64,000 bases of DNA. Origin: Nemertoderma westbladi. Its lineage: Eukaryota; Xenacoelomorpha; Nemertodermatida; Nemertodermatidae. The notes beneath the pieces are model-generated. The model saw nothing but the letters and a program-made list of their open reading frames with translations. It had not been told where the DNA came from and made no database searches. Positions 22,241 to 30,955 of the stretch are shown piece by piece. Both the position numbers and the translations under genes were made by a program. The DNA is taken from contig JAUCBJ010007028.1 in the NCBI GenBank assembly GCA_032718475.1, positions 167,186 through 231,185 on the forward strand, written 5' to 3'. Position 1 is the stretch's first letter; the number at the start of each line of letters is the position of its first letter.

Positions 22241-22943
22241 GATAACATCGATACATCGATACATCGAACAGATTTTGCTCAAAACTCCCGTAAGTATAGC
22301 AAGTAAAATTGTGTTTAGCGCAACGTCTCTGCGGATGTTTATGTCTTTCCGTTTGTTGGTTGGGTCTAGGGCATTCATCACAATAATACCAAAGACGCAC
22401 GTCCTGTAGAGGAAACGTGGGTGATCGTTCTCCAGTTTTACAATATTCCTCCATCTGTTCAAAGCTATCCGGGACAACAGGTAGTGGACAATTGGCGGTG
22501 AGATACATCATAGTGAAATAGAGCCGTTTGAGTTCTACCATGGGGTCATGATGTATACCTTGAGGATATCGAGTTTCTAGATTCTGTTGACTGGCAATAT
22601 TGAGATAGGTTTCTCTCAAGAATTCTAGATAATCGTTGAAGTCGCTGCATTTATCCGGTTCTTCAACGTCTTCTCTTTCAAGTCGGTTCCGAATAGAATT
22701 CTCGTGTTCTATTCTCGGTTTATCGTTACGACTCCGCTGGGTATGATATTTAAATAAAACCATTTCCCTTTTGGTGTCTACATCGTCCATATCGTGTAAA
22801 TCGATAGGATGGCCAGTAGTTAAGAAGTCCATATATGACCATATATGTACCATTATGATGCGTATAGCGAGCGGTGAATTTTCTATAGTCCAATTCACGC
22901 ATAAGTTGCTCCTGGAACATTGGCGGTTTGATATAACGACCAT
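21696..22943 (-). CDS. Chimeric ORF: gene X N-terminal part fused in frame to LINE ORF1
   Basis: 415 codons in one frame. The first ~235 residues belong to gene X: ELKRLYFTMMYLT...LPVVPDSFEQM matches EFARLYHMNMYLR...LPAVRDQFDGM of the inner X, and a zinc site YYCDEC...RRCAKHNF matches YKCGEC...TRCPAHQF. From about residue 240 it becomes a LINE ORF1 C-terminus: LRQQQIFMEAIDQEKRYAKL, VILGVPED, an RRM-like region, DIYVKKDVHPATRREIQRL and NVGVPIKYDTKAGVI. The junction preserves the frame. Ends with TAG, after which ORF2 continues in the same frame. The first codon is GTG or an internal codon, so the natural start is upstream. Confidence 0.7.
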   Translation of the reverse strand: MVVISNRQCSRSNLCVNWTIENSPLAIRIIMVHIWSYMDFLTTGHPIDLHDMDDVDTKREMVLFKYHTQRSRNDKPRIEHENSIRNRLEREDVEEPDKCSDFNDYLEFLRETYLNIASQQNLETRYPQGIHHDPMVELKRLYFTMMYLTANCPLPVVPDSFEQMEEYCKTGERSPTFPLQDVRLWYYCDECPRPNQQTERHKHPQRRCAKHNFTCYTYGSFEQNLFDVSMYRCYLNNELRTVHNTLRQQQIFMEAIDQEKRYAKLVILGVPEDENHEVLPGSVSDKVEMLFKEIKCDEIEFTAERIGEWKPGNYTNGKPYSRPIMINTKDKKSRDKVLSNCQHLKDNNKKDLKDIYVKKDVHPATRREIQRLQQEERKLKNNPENVGVPIKYDTKAGVILRNNVIVDRYMPTYFK

Positions 22944-22983
22944 CGTCCTCCGTAGTAGTTGGATCAGCTTTGCCGCGTATCAA
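22750..22983 (-). pseudogene. Gene X of the outer element, extreme N-terminal segment
   Basis: A 77-codon frame (TTTARYTHHNGTYM-type core, FTARYTHHNG...YGLLNY) that overlaps the chimeric ORF, which lies in the +1 frame. The inner X begins the same way, with a short ORF (70 codons from its ATG at 34395) overlapping the next ORF in +1. Similarity between the two short ORFs is weak (HHNGTYMVIYG...NYWPSY versus YYHGRSVMELNGKYKPTY). It may be a separate small gene or the frameshifted start of X. Confidence 0.4.
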
Positions 22984-23029
22984 GCTATCAACAAACGCTT
23001 AAAGGTAGAGTATATCGCTCCCTGATACC

Positions 23030-23637
23030 GAGATCATCTTCTATCAACTCAGTCATATCTGCTATATGAGTTTATTAATATTATAATAAGTTTGTATTTA
23101 GGCTAGCGGGCGTCGCCGCCTACCCCTCTCTGCCCCCGGACAGTGCAAGATCTTCAGCACCGATGTACCGTCGTCGCTGTGTTTTCGCCAACATGTAGCT
23201 ACACAACGACAATGATAACCGGCACAAGTCACTCCACTGTCCGTCCCAAAGGCTTAGATTCACTTCAGGTTCTTACGGTAGAGTTAGGGCTACTTTCACA
23301 ATTGCGACTCGCTACTGTAAACACACTTGAGTAGTAACATTCGCCTATAAATGCACAAATTCTACACAACTGTCACCAATTGTACACATACGGGCCATTT
23401 GTCCGTTAGTCAGTGCCTTCCAGAATGCCACGTTATTATTATGTATCCTTGGATACTAACAGTGTGCTATTTATTCCCTATGCTATTCAATGGGGCAAAC
23501 TTTCTATTGTTCTTTTAACTCACTTCTAATTCTAGCGTGGTTGTTGCTATGGTGACATTATGGAAAGCTAGTAGTAGAATTAGGGTAATTCTCATGCATA
23601 CAGATCTGGGATGCTATTTAATAGTAATTCTTTAATT
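23030..23637. other. Non-coding DNA upstream of the RLE retroelement
   Basis: No gene supported. A GC-rich patch (GGCGTCGCCGCCTACCCC) is present near 23108. On the outer-element model this is spacer between integrase and gene X. Confidence 0.4.
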
Positions 23638-23648
23638 GTCAATATCCT
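23638..23648. repeat. Left copy of 11 bp direct repeat GTCAATATCCT
   Basis: Identical to 27494-27504; the pair brackets the RLE retroelement about 200 bp outside its coding ends, so it is a candidate target-site duplication. Confidence 0.45.
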
Positions 23649-23849
23649 TTGGAGATCTTTGGAGATGTAATGGCCCTGTAATTGTCCCACAAAATTACTG
23701 ATTACTTTACTGAGTACCATGAGTAAGGCACTAAGAGTAGAGTAAGTATACTTAGTAGTATGCGTGCTTACTGACTGCCAGACTGCTTGACGCCACTTGG
23801 ACGGAAATTGGCAGCTAATCGCCACACGCGTTTGCTTAGTTGATCTTAG

Positions 23850-25037
23850 ATGGCAGCTTGTTGTGGCTGCAACGGGAAGACTGGTCGGTGCAGGAAGTGC
23901 GTCTGCGCGAAAGCACATAGAGACTGTAGTATCAGCTGCGCCGCGAGGAAGAACGGGAATTGTGAAAACGTCGGTACGTCGTTAGTTCAGCCGTCATCTT
24001 CCCAGCCACTGCCGGACCGGGGCTGTGCTGTTCAGTTAACGCGGACGTTCTTTTCTCAGCCATTAGATACATGTTCTCCGTCGGCAGATGAAACCTGGTT
24101 GGACAATGATGGAACGTTATTATCTCTCTCATCTTCATCTGTTGGCGTTAAGTCTGGGGCAATTCCTAGTCACGCTGGTGCTGGTCCCGAGCTGTCTGGT
24201 GCCTGTACTGGTCAGTCTGGTGTTGGCCCATGTTTGTCTGGGATGTCTACCGCGTCCTCGCCTGGACCCACGATGTCTACTGCGTCCCCGCCTGGACCCA
24301 CTACGTCTACCGCGCCCCCGCCTGGACCCACGATGTCTACCGCGTCCCCGCCTGGACCCACAATGTCTACCGCGTTCCCGCCTGGACCCACGATGTCTAC
24401 CGCGTCCCCGCCTGGACCCACGATGTCTACCGCGTCCCCGCCAGGACCCACGATGTCTACCGCGTCCCCTCCTGGACCCACGATGTCTACCGCGTCCCCG
24501 TCTGGACCTACACTGGCTTTAGTGGGTTGGTGTAATGGTAGATTCCCTGTTCACCAGTTAGATACCTCAATAAGACACGTATACGAAAATATTGTACATT
24601 GGAGGGCTAACTTGTTCCTGGTCCCCCCAGGTGCTATAGGTAGAGAACTGGTAAGCGAAATGTCGAGAATAGTGGGTCTAGCAACTATGGATAACCCACT
24701 ACGAAATGTTGCCCTATCGGCGTTGATGATACTGCCGGCGCTGCTCCTGCAGAAACCCAGCCGGACGTCTACAACGCCCACTCACAGGAGCGTGCTGGTG
24801 CGGAGGCTGGCGAGTTGGAAGAGGGCTGAGTTCCACGAACTGCTGGTCGAGGCTAGGGTTATCCAGTCTCATCGCCCAAAACGGCCGCGTCCGGAGTCTC
24901 AGAACGTCGCGCTCCAGAAAGCTTTTGTCCGCCATATGCTGACAGGGAACATCTCGGCAGCGACGAGGTGCCTGGGTCAGAAGATACGTTCACTGACAAA
25001 GATGGAGAGACAAAGGTGGTACGAGATGTGCTGCTAG
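23850..25037 (+). CDS. RLE retroelement N-terminal ORF: CXC cysteine-rich domain and decapeptide repeats
   Basis: From an ATG, 395 codons. Residues 4-38 are a cysteine-rich cluster (CCGCNGKTG, CRKCVCAKAHRDCSISC, NGNCEN) resembling tesmin/TSO1-type CXC domains, likely DNA binding. Residues ~132-221 are nine copies of STASPPGPTM-like decapeptides. A conserved-looking helical region follows (IGRELVSEMSRIVGLA...LLLQKPSRTS). The frame stops at 25037, but the protein logically continues in the next frame from about 24970, at GNISAATRCL. A single-base frameshift around 24960-24990 is therefore likely, by mutation or programmed. Confidence 0.75.
   Translation: MAACCGCNGKTGRCRKCVCAKAHRDCSISCAARKNGNCENVGTSLVQPSSSQPLPDRGCAVQLTRTFFSQPLDTCSPSADETWLDNDGTLLSLSSSSVGVKSGAIPSHAGAGPELSGACTGQSGVGPCLSGMSTASSPGPTMSTASPPGPTTSTAPPPGPTMSTASPPGPTMSTAFPPGPTMSTASPPGPTMSTASPPGPTMSTASPPGPTMSTASPSGPTLALVGWCNGRFPVHQLDTSIRHVYENIVHWRANLFLVPPGAIGRELVSEMSRIVGLATMDNPLRNVALSALMILPALLLQKPSRTSTTPTHRSVLVRRLASWKRAEFHELLVEARVIQSHRPKRPRPESQNVALQKAFVRHMLTGNISAATRCLGQKIRSLTKMERQRWYEMCC
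24243..24512 (+). repeat. Coding minisatellite, 30 bp unit, 9 copies
   Basis: Unit ATGTCTACCGCGTCCCCGCC plus TGGACCCACG. Because 30 is a multiple of three, all copies stay in frame, and several other frames of both strands are also open across the array, producing shadow ORFs. Encodes (M/T)STA(S/P/F)(P/S)(P/S)GPT. Confidence 0.95.
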
Positions 25038-27322
25038 ATAAGCACCCACCCGCCAAACCGGCAGACGAGTCAATTCTGTTGGATGAGTTCGAGGGAGCAC
25101 CCGAGCACCACCCGGTAGTGTTTGAACAGCTGAATGGGCCATTAATCTTGACCAGCTTGTTAAGGATGAAGGGAAACGCCGCAGGTCCCTCTGGTATGGA
25201 TGTGCAGGGATGGAAACACCTTCTGACGAAGTTCCGCACTCAGTCCAACGAGTTATGCGATCAGTTAGCGCAGTTGGGCAGCGTAATGTCGCAGTCTCTC
25301 GTACCATCCGGTTCCCTGTCAGCTCTATTGTCTGCTCGACTCATCGCGTTGGACAAGAATCCAGGCGTCCGGCCCATCGGGATCGGAGAGGTTCTACGGC
25401 GGGTTATTGGGAAGGCGGCGATCCGGTGTATTCGCGAGGATCTCGAAGCTGTCGGCGGGTCCGTGCAGCTATGCCTTGGACAGAAGTCAGGGATCGAGTT
25501 CGCTGTCCATAGCCTTAACGACGCCTTTGACCGTGATGACTGTGATGGTGTTCTCCAAGTTGATGCCACTAACGCGTTTAACGCCCTCAACCGCCAGGGG
25601 GCGCTTCATAATATCCGCGTGGTGTGTCCCGGACTCCACACAATTGTATCAAATTGTTATAGCGAGCCGGCGCGGCTTTTTGTGGGTGGGGAAACCTTAC
25701 TGTCAGAGGAGGGAACGACTCAAGGGGACCCCGTAGCGATGGCCATGTATGGGTGTGGGGGAATGCCTTTGGTGAACGAGTTGGAACAGGGGTGCACCAC
25801 GGAGCAGCGGTGGTTCGCGGATGACGGGAACGCAGCGGGGAGTCTAACCGAACTCAGAAAGTTCTTCGACATCATCGCAGCGCGGGGGCCGCATTATGGG
25901 TATTACCCCACCAAGTACTGCCTCACGGTGAAGTCGGACAGGTTACTGGAGGCGGAGGATTTGTTCGCCGGCACCAACATTGCAATTAATATCGTTGGAA
26001 GTAAACTTCTCGGTGGCGTCATTGGCACTGAGGAGTTCCGTCGGCAGTTCCTTTTAGAGAAGGTCGCAGAGTTCGCAGCCGAGGTCGATCGGCTAGCAGA
26101 TATAGCCGCGGTGGATCCCCACTGCGCCTACGTGGGACTAGCGTTCGGGCTGGCCTGCTGGTGGCGGTACATAGCGCGGGTCGTACCGGGGGCGACGGAG
26201 CAGTTCGGGAAGCTTGAGGAGTCTGTAGGGCGGTTTCTCTGTCGCCTCACCGACCGGGCAGTTATTCTGACGGAGGAGCGAGAGTTGTTGTCGCTGCCGG
26301 TTCGCGACGGGGGGCTGAATGTCCCGGTCCCTCGGGATCTCGAGTCTCAATACCAGAACTCCCGCCGAGTCTGCGAACCGTTCGTAGGGGCCACCGCAGA
26401 TACGATGTCGGAAGTTCGGGAAGAGCAGATCGACATCATAAAGACGCTCAAAATAGTGACAGCAGCTGCAAACAAAGAAAACAAGGAAGAAGTGTGCAGT
26501 AAGCTGCCACAGAATCAACAGCAACTGTGTGATCTAGTGGGAGAGAAAGGAGCTTCAGCCTGGCTAAACTGTAAACCTATGACCTTACAGGATACTCACC
26601 TCGATAAGGAAGGGTTCCATGATTCCCTGTGCCTCCGCTACGGGTGGACGCCGCAAAATTTACCGTCTCGTTGTGCCTGTGGGGTGCGATTTACTTCGTC
26701 CCACGTGCTGTCGTGCCCCACCGGAGGGTTCCCCTACATACGGCACAACGAGATTCGCGATTTCGTCGCCGATACCCTGACGGAAGTGGCACACAATGTC
26801 GGGGTGGAACCGCTTCTGCAGCCACTATCGGGCGAGACGTTTAGCCATCGGTCGACATCGACGGACCAGCAGGCGAGGCTGGATGTGTCGGTGAGCGGAT
26901 TCTGGGGAAACCGTTTCCGGAAAACGTTCATCGACGTGTCTGTCTTCAACCCGCTGGCGGACACCAACGCCACGATGTCCCTTCCGGCATCCCACCTACA
27001 CCATGAGTCTCGCAAGAGGCTCAAATACGAAGAGCGGTTGAGGGAGGTGGAGCACGCCAGCTTCACTCCCCTTATATTCTCTGCGTTTGGTGGAGCTTCA
27101 CCGTCAGCCACACAGTTTATCAAGCGTCTCGCGTTGAAACTGGCTGACAAACGCGAGGTCCGCTATTCAGAGTGTGTTGTGTGGGTTCGCAGGAGGTTGA
27201 GTTTCGCCCTTTTGCGGTCAGCCCTCCTGTGCCTTCGCGGCTGTCGATCAGCTAAGCGGCGTCCGGTTCGGTGCGACGTGGAGTCGATCATCCACAGCAA
27301 TGCCGACTGCAACCCGGCGTAG
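24968..27322 (+). CDS. RLE retroelement reverse transcriptase with zinc motif and restriction-like endonuclease
   Basis: 784 codons to a TAG stop. RT domain: GNAAGPSGMDVQGWKHL, LIALDKNPGVRPIGIGEVL, VLQVDATNAFNALNR (first catalytic Asp), EEGTTQGDPVAMAMY, and WFADDGNAAG (Asp pair, residues ~283-286). A zinc motif C-x-C-x7-H-x3-C (CACGVRFTSSHVLSC, ~570-585) follows, then RHNEIRD (~591), ARLDVSVSGFW and TFIDVSVFNP. The layout matches the CCHC, R/KHN and PD...D pattern of R2/CRE-type endonucleases, with LD in place of PD. No APE or GIY-YIG domain. No internal stops, so apart from the upstream frameshift this copy is well kept. Similar RT proteins are common in marine invertebrates; I cannot name the clade. 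Confidence 0.82.
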   Translation: MPGSEDTFTDKDGETKVVRDVLLDKHPPAKPADESILLDEFEGAPEHHPVVFEQLNGPLILTSLLRMKGNAAGPSGMDVQGWKHLLTKFRTQSNELCDQLAQLGSVMSQSLVPSGSLSALLSARLIALDKNPGVRPIGIGEVLRRVIGKAAIRCIREDLEAVGGSVQLCLGQKSGIEFAVHSLNDAFDRDDCDGVLQVDATNAFNALNRQGALHNIRVVCPGLHTIVSNCYSEPARLFVGGETLLSEEGTTQGDPVAMAMYGCGGMPLVNELEQGCTTEQRWFADDGNAAGSLTELRKFFDIIAARGPHYGYYPTKYCLTVKSDRLLEAEDLFAGTNIAINIVGSKLLGGVIGTEEFRRQFLLEKVAEFAAEVDRLADIAAVDPHCAYVGLAFGLACWWRYIARVVPGATEQFGKLEESVGRFLCRLTDRAVILTEERELLSLPVRDGGLNVPVPRDLESQYQNSRRVCEPFVGATADTMSEVREEQIDIIKTLKIVTAAANKENKEEVCSKLPQNQQQLCDLVGEKGASAWLNCKPMTLQDTHLDKEGFHDSLCLRYGWTPQNLPSRCACGVRFTSSHVLSCPTGGFPYIRHNEIRDFVADTLTEVAHNVGVEPLLQPLSGETFSHRSTSTDQQARLDVSVSGFWGNRFRKTFIDVSVFNPLADTNATMSLPASHLHHESRKRLKYEERLREVEHASFTPLIFSAFGGASPSATQFIKRLALKLADKREVRYSECVVWVRRRLSFALLRSALLCLRGCRSAKRRPVRCDVESIIHSNADCNPA

Positions 27323-27493
27323 GCGACTGTGGATAACAACCCTCCAAGTTTGGAGGACAGTCAGACAGTATCATATATTAACTGTAGTATTAATTTAACA
27401 GTGTATATTTGTCTGGTTGTTGGTGGTGGTTGCTATGCGATCTGATGTGCATCAGCTGTTTTTACAAGCTTTAATAATAAATATACGGCTATA

Positions 27494-27504
27494 GTCAATA
27501 TCCT
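27494..27504. repeat. Right copy of 11 bp direct repeat GTCAATATCCT
   Basis: Partner of 23638-23648. Confidence 0.45.
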
Positions 27505-28381
27505 CTTTATACATGATTTTATGAATTTTATCGGCTATTGACTATATATTGGAGATTCTCGAACTCTAATACACTTAATAGGGTGAATCTCCGCTCCCGT
27601 GATCTATTATTTAATGGAATTTTGGGGATATTATAAATTGTATAAAATGACAATTTATCAAATTCATTAAAAGAGATGAATTTAAATTTACTCCCATAAA
27701 TTTTATTATTTGATGTTGGAATAGACACAATTTTATTCCAGAACTTGTCTGGGGACGTTAACCACTGACTCTAAATTATTGTCTTTCAAGTATATCGGTG
27801 GGTACTGCAATATCTTAATCGACTAGAATTACAGATGGTCAAAAGGTTTAACAGGTTTATTTTGCGTTTTTCGCTACTGTTAAAGGGACATCACGCTACT
27901 ATATGTATTATTTAATATACGGTATGAGAGCAATATCGCACGAAGCAATGTCAGTGTGAAGAGGCAAGTTGTTTCCAAGGTCTACCCAGAGCTTGGTTTA
28001 GCCGAGACACGAGGATCTGAACTTTGCATTCCTAATACTCTGCCTACCAATAATACTTAAATATAGTAGGAGCTTTATTGTACTTTAATAAGTACGGACA
28101 TTTCATCTTACTGTAGTCTCGCATTTATAATATAATACGGACAGTAAGGAAAGAGAAAAAGAATTATTTCTCGCCGTCGCACTAAATATATAATATATAA
28201 GTAATTAAGTAATAAACACTAATATATATTGCACTAATCTACTAAACAATCGCTAAAATAACATAAATAAAATTAAAGAAAAACGATTATAATAAATTTA
28301 CATAATAATACATACCGGTACATAAATATAAAATAATAAAATAGATGAAATAATATAGTCACACACCCACTCCTGACGTTA
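27505..28381. other. AT-rich non-coding stretch after the outer integrase
   Basis: Lies between the stop of the outer integrase and the RLE insertion. It corresponds to the 0.7 kb spacer between integrase and gene X in the inner element. Includes a TACCGGTA at 28313. A small minus-strand frame at 27528-27728 has no support. Confidence 0.45.
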
Positions 28382-28765
28382 TTACGTTGGGGAGCCCCTA
28401 GATGTTGGTTGGATTAGGGAAGTGGTCGTGGGAAGAGTATCTTGCTTACCATAGTTTCCGGAGAGTTCTCTGTCTCTTTCCAGTAAACATAAACGACCAA
28501 TTGGGCGGTTGAGCTGTTGCGTCTCGAAGACAATTCCCGGTTTCTTAAAGTTACGTCGCATGACAACGAGTTCTACCGATCGCACTAAACCATCATCTGA
28601 GATATGAGTCTTGATGATACGACCTGTCTGCCACCGCTTACGTGGAAGATCTAAATCCACAATAAGGTCCATGTCTCCGGCGCTGACGTTTTCTTGCTGC
28701 GCAAACCACTTTGTTCGAAGTTGTAGTGTGGGCAGATAATGTGTTTTCGAATTGGTCAGCAAAAC
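28382..28765 (-). pseudogene. Outer BEL/Pao integrase, C-terminal part (beyond the inner insertion)
   Basis: Reads HYLPTLQLRTKWF, GDMDLIVDLDLPRKRWQTGRI, DDGLVRSVELVV and LNRPIGRLCLLE, the conserved C-terminal domain of BEL/Pao integrases (DUF5641-type). It is the direct continuation of the reading at 46836-47092 on the other side of the inner element, except for a one-base frameshift just inside this piece. The coding ends at 28382 and AT-rich DNA follows. Confidence 0.9.
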
Positions 28766-28770
28766 GACGG
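28766..28770. repeat. Target-site duplication GACGG (left)
   Basis: Five bases directly before the TG of the left LTR; repeated directly after the CA of the right LTR at 46831-46835. Confidence 0.93.
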
Positions 28771-30286
28771 TGATAAACAACCGCGACACCTATACTAACA
28801 GCAGAACTGTTGAACAGACAAATACCCGTATACTTCTCTGCCAACCTAATGAGCTCTCGCCTAACCAATAAGACACAAAGACTGCCCTACTGTTAAGTAA
28901 AGGGGATCAGGAGCATGCTATTACTAAATGTAGGGCTGCTAAATACAATACCGCTACTTACCGTTAGATGGCGCTAATCTGCCGTCCGCTAATATATTTT
29001 ACTAAATTTACACGGCTCCTGCAAAATCGCTTGTTCCTTTCTCTACCGATTGCTCGATAGAGAGCTAACTGTTCGAATCTATGAGCCACGCGGGAATAAC
29101 CAAAACAATAAACCCGAGTCGGCTCCCTAAGCTTACTTAAGACGAGTGCGAGAGGCTTTGCACTCAGAGTATTCTTACGCCTAATGTTATCACTATCGAA
29201 GCACGCTATTGCCTACGCCTTTTCTAATCGCGAATACTGGGGGTTCCCTAACGGAATGTATGAATGCGAGAATATTTAAATAATCAAAATGATACAGTAA
29301 TTTGTCTCTACGTGGATAATACCATTCTGGGTCTAAACTTGCCTGCAGCTGGCTTTAGGCCAGCAAATTACTAGTGTGTTGTGCATACTGAATAATGCGA
29401 TCTAGCTTATTGCCCACTAATGCAAATAACCGCTTAGCGTGAATAGTTTACAGTACCCTAATTATTACTTTAGCTATTCTCCGCTATGCTGCGTACTAAT
29501 TCTTAATTTTACTAATCAATTACAGTCACAAATATGTAACAGCGTACTAATTACTAAGAGTTCCAGAATCCGTAATTCTAATTTATTACACAACAGGTTT
29601 CGCTAGTAATAGCCTAAAATGCCGTATTACTTTGACCTAATCAGTGATTAATTGTTGTAACTAAGAAATACGTAACAGATAGCAAAAATGGATTGAGTTG
29701 GAAGGTGGTGGTGGAACTACAGCTCTACCGGCAAACCGCCAATTTATAGGTGATCCGAGTGGGGTGATGCAATAAGGGTGACGCAATCGCTCTCCTATTG
29801 GCTCTCCAGTCCGCGCTAGCATTAGACCAACCTGGAAGCAGTTAGTCCAATAAGAAGGCCGGATTGTAGCCCTATTGCTTCCCAAACCCTCAAATTATTA
29901 CCATATATGGTAATGGATCATGTCCCTGGCTGCGGAATGGTCAGGATAGCGTCCCTATATGCTAGCCCTATCGAAGCTAATAACAGCAAGCACATATCCA
30001 GGGTCCAACTGAACTCGCTAACCTGGAACTATCTACCTATATCTTAATACAAAATTACGTAGGTAGGGCTACATACTATACAAAATGGATGAATTCAAAA
30101 TATATGGGCGTTTCAATTTCCCTATCTAAATATCACTGCGCTATTATGCCTTATCTAAAATATTATACTGCACAACGGACTAATATTGCATACAGTATAA
30201 CGGACTAATATATTATACTGCATAATGGACCAATATATTATACTGTATAATGGCTAATAATGTGTACAGCGCCATATACCGTAACA
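28771..30286 (-). repeat. 3' LTR of the inner BEL/Pao element
   Basis: 1516 bp, starting TGTTACGGTATATGGCGCTG in the sense direction. The first ~150 sense bases contain four ~26 bp tandem units of the ATATATTATACTGCATAATGG type (30130-30255). By eye it differs from the other LTR at roughly two dozen positions (~98% identity), and it lacks a 696 bp segment present in the 5' LTR. A short purine tract (GGAGCGG) lies just upstream in sense. Confidence 0.95.
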
Positions 30287-30955
30287 CCGCTCCAAGGGAA
30301 ATCATACAATGTTTCCCTCCAATTGTAGAAGAGTATAAGGTGATGTATACAAACAAAATAAATTTCTTCCAAATAATCTAAATACTTGATACTATAAATC
30401 CTATTAGTTACAAAATATTGCCATAGATATTGCATAATGAATTGCATACAAATTAAATTTTACAAATATTAACTCTCTCACTGTTTAACGATTATTACAT
30501 ACAAATTAAGTTTACAAAATATTGTTTCTCGTTCGTACTACATAATGATTACTACATACAAGATCGAATATAAAAAATTTTGCTAGGGCAAGTGAAAGGA
30601 GTAAGCCAAACCCGCAGGTTTGTCTCCCAATCACCTCCTTTGCCTCTCTCATAATATAAATTCAAAACAGCTCAACTAGTGTATATGAGTCTAGTCGGAT
30701 ATTTCTAGAATGCTACAATATACATCAGAGCAACAATGATGTATATATCTAGAGTCTGTCGCCCTGTGCTATAATGTATTATCGACCCGCTCCTGGGTTC
30801 TTTGGGCTCGCTACCCTCTTTCGCCCTCTTCCCAGATACACCAGTCTACCCCCTGTAGACTCTGTTGACGGCGTCCATTAGGCGTCACTCCCCGGAACCG
30901 GTGACGATGTTCCCTGATCCTTGACAGACTCCCGGCTGGTACTTCTACCTCGGCC
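30287..30955. other. Inner element 3' untranslated stretch
   Basis: Non-coding between gene Y and the 3' LTR. Contains three imperfect ~65 bp repeats built on CATACAAATTAAGTTTACAA-like words (30425-30590) and one palindrome at 30607. Confidence 0.6.
30607..30622. repeat. Dispersed palindrome 1 (CAAACC-CGCA-GGTTTG)
   Basis: Six-base arms around a CRCR centre; in the non-coding spacer. Confidence 0.85.

Larger units (their letters stand above)
23649..27493 (+). mobile_element. RLE-type non-LTR retroelement (CXC, RT, zinc, endonuclease)
   Basis: A 3.8 kb plus-strand unit with a ~200 bp 5' UTR, one coding region broken by a single frameshift, and a ~170 bp 3' UTR ending near AATAATAAATATACGG. 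It is flanked by the 11 bp direct repeat. It is GC-rich compared with its AT-rich surroundings and opposite in strand to the outer element, which supports insertion. Confidence 0.7.

Noticed and set aside
24212-24535. Additional ORFs on both strands across the 30 bp array
   Set aside because: A stop-free 30 bp unit opens several frames; only the frame linked to the CXC domain has flanking coding sense.
27730-28366. Possible 3' LTR of the outer element starting TGTGACTATATT just after the integrase stop
   Set aside because: No matching copy exists near the 5' end of the outer element, and the inner element shows that a spacer and X/Y come before the LTR in this lineage.
29060-29090. tRNA-like B box GTTCGAATC in the inner LTR
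   Set aside because: No A box or cloverleaf around it, and the other LTR has GTTCGAATT.
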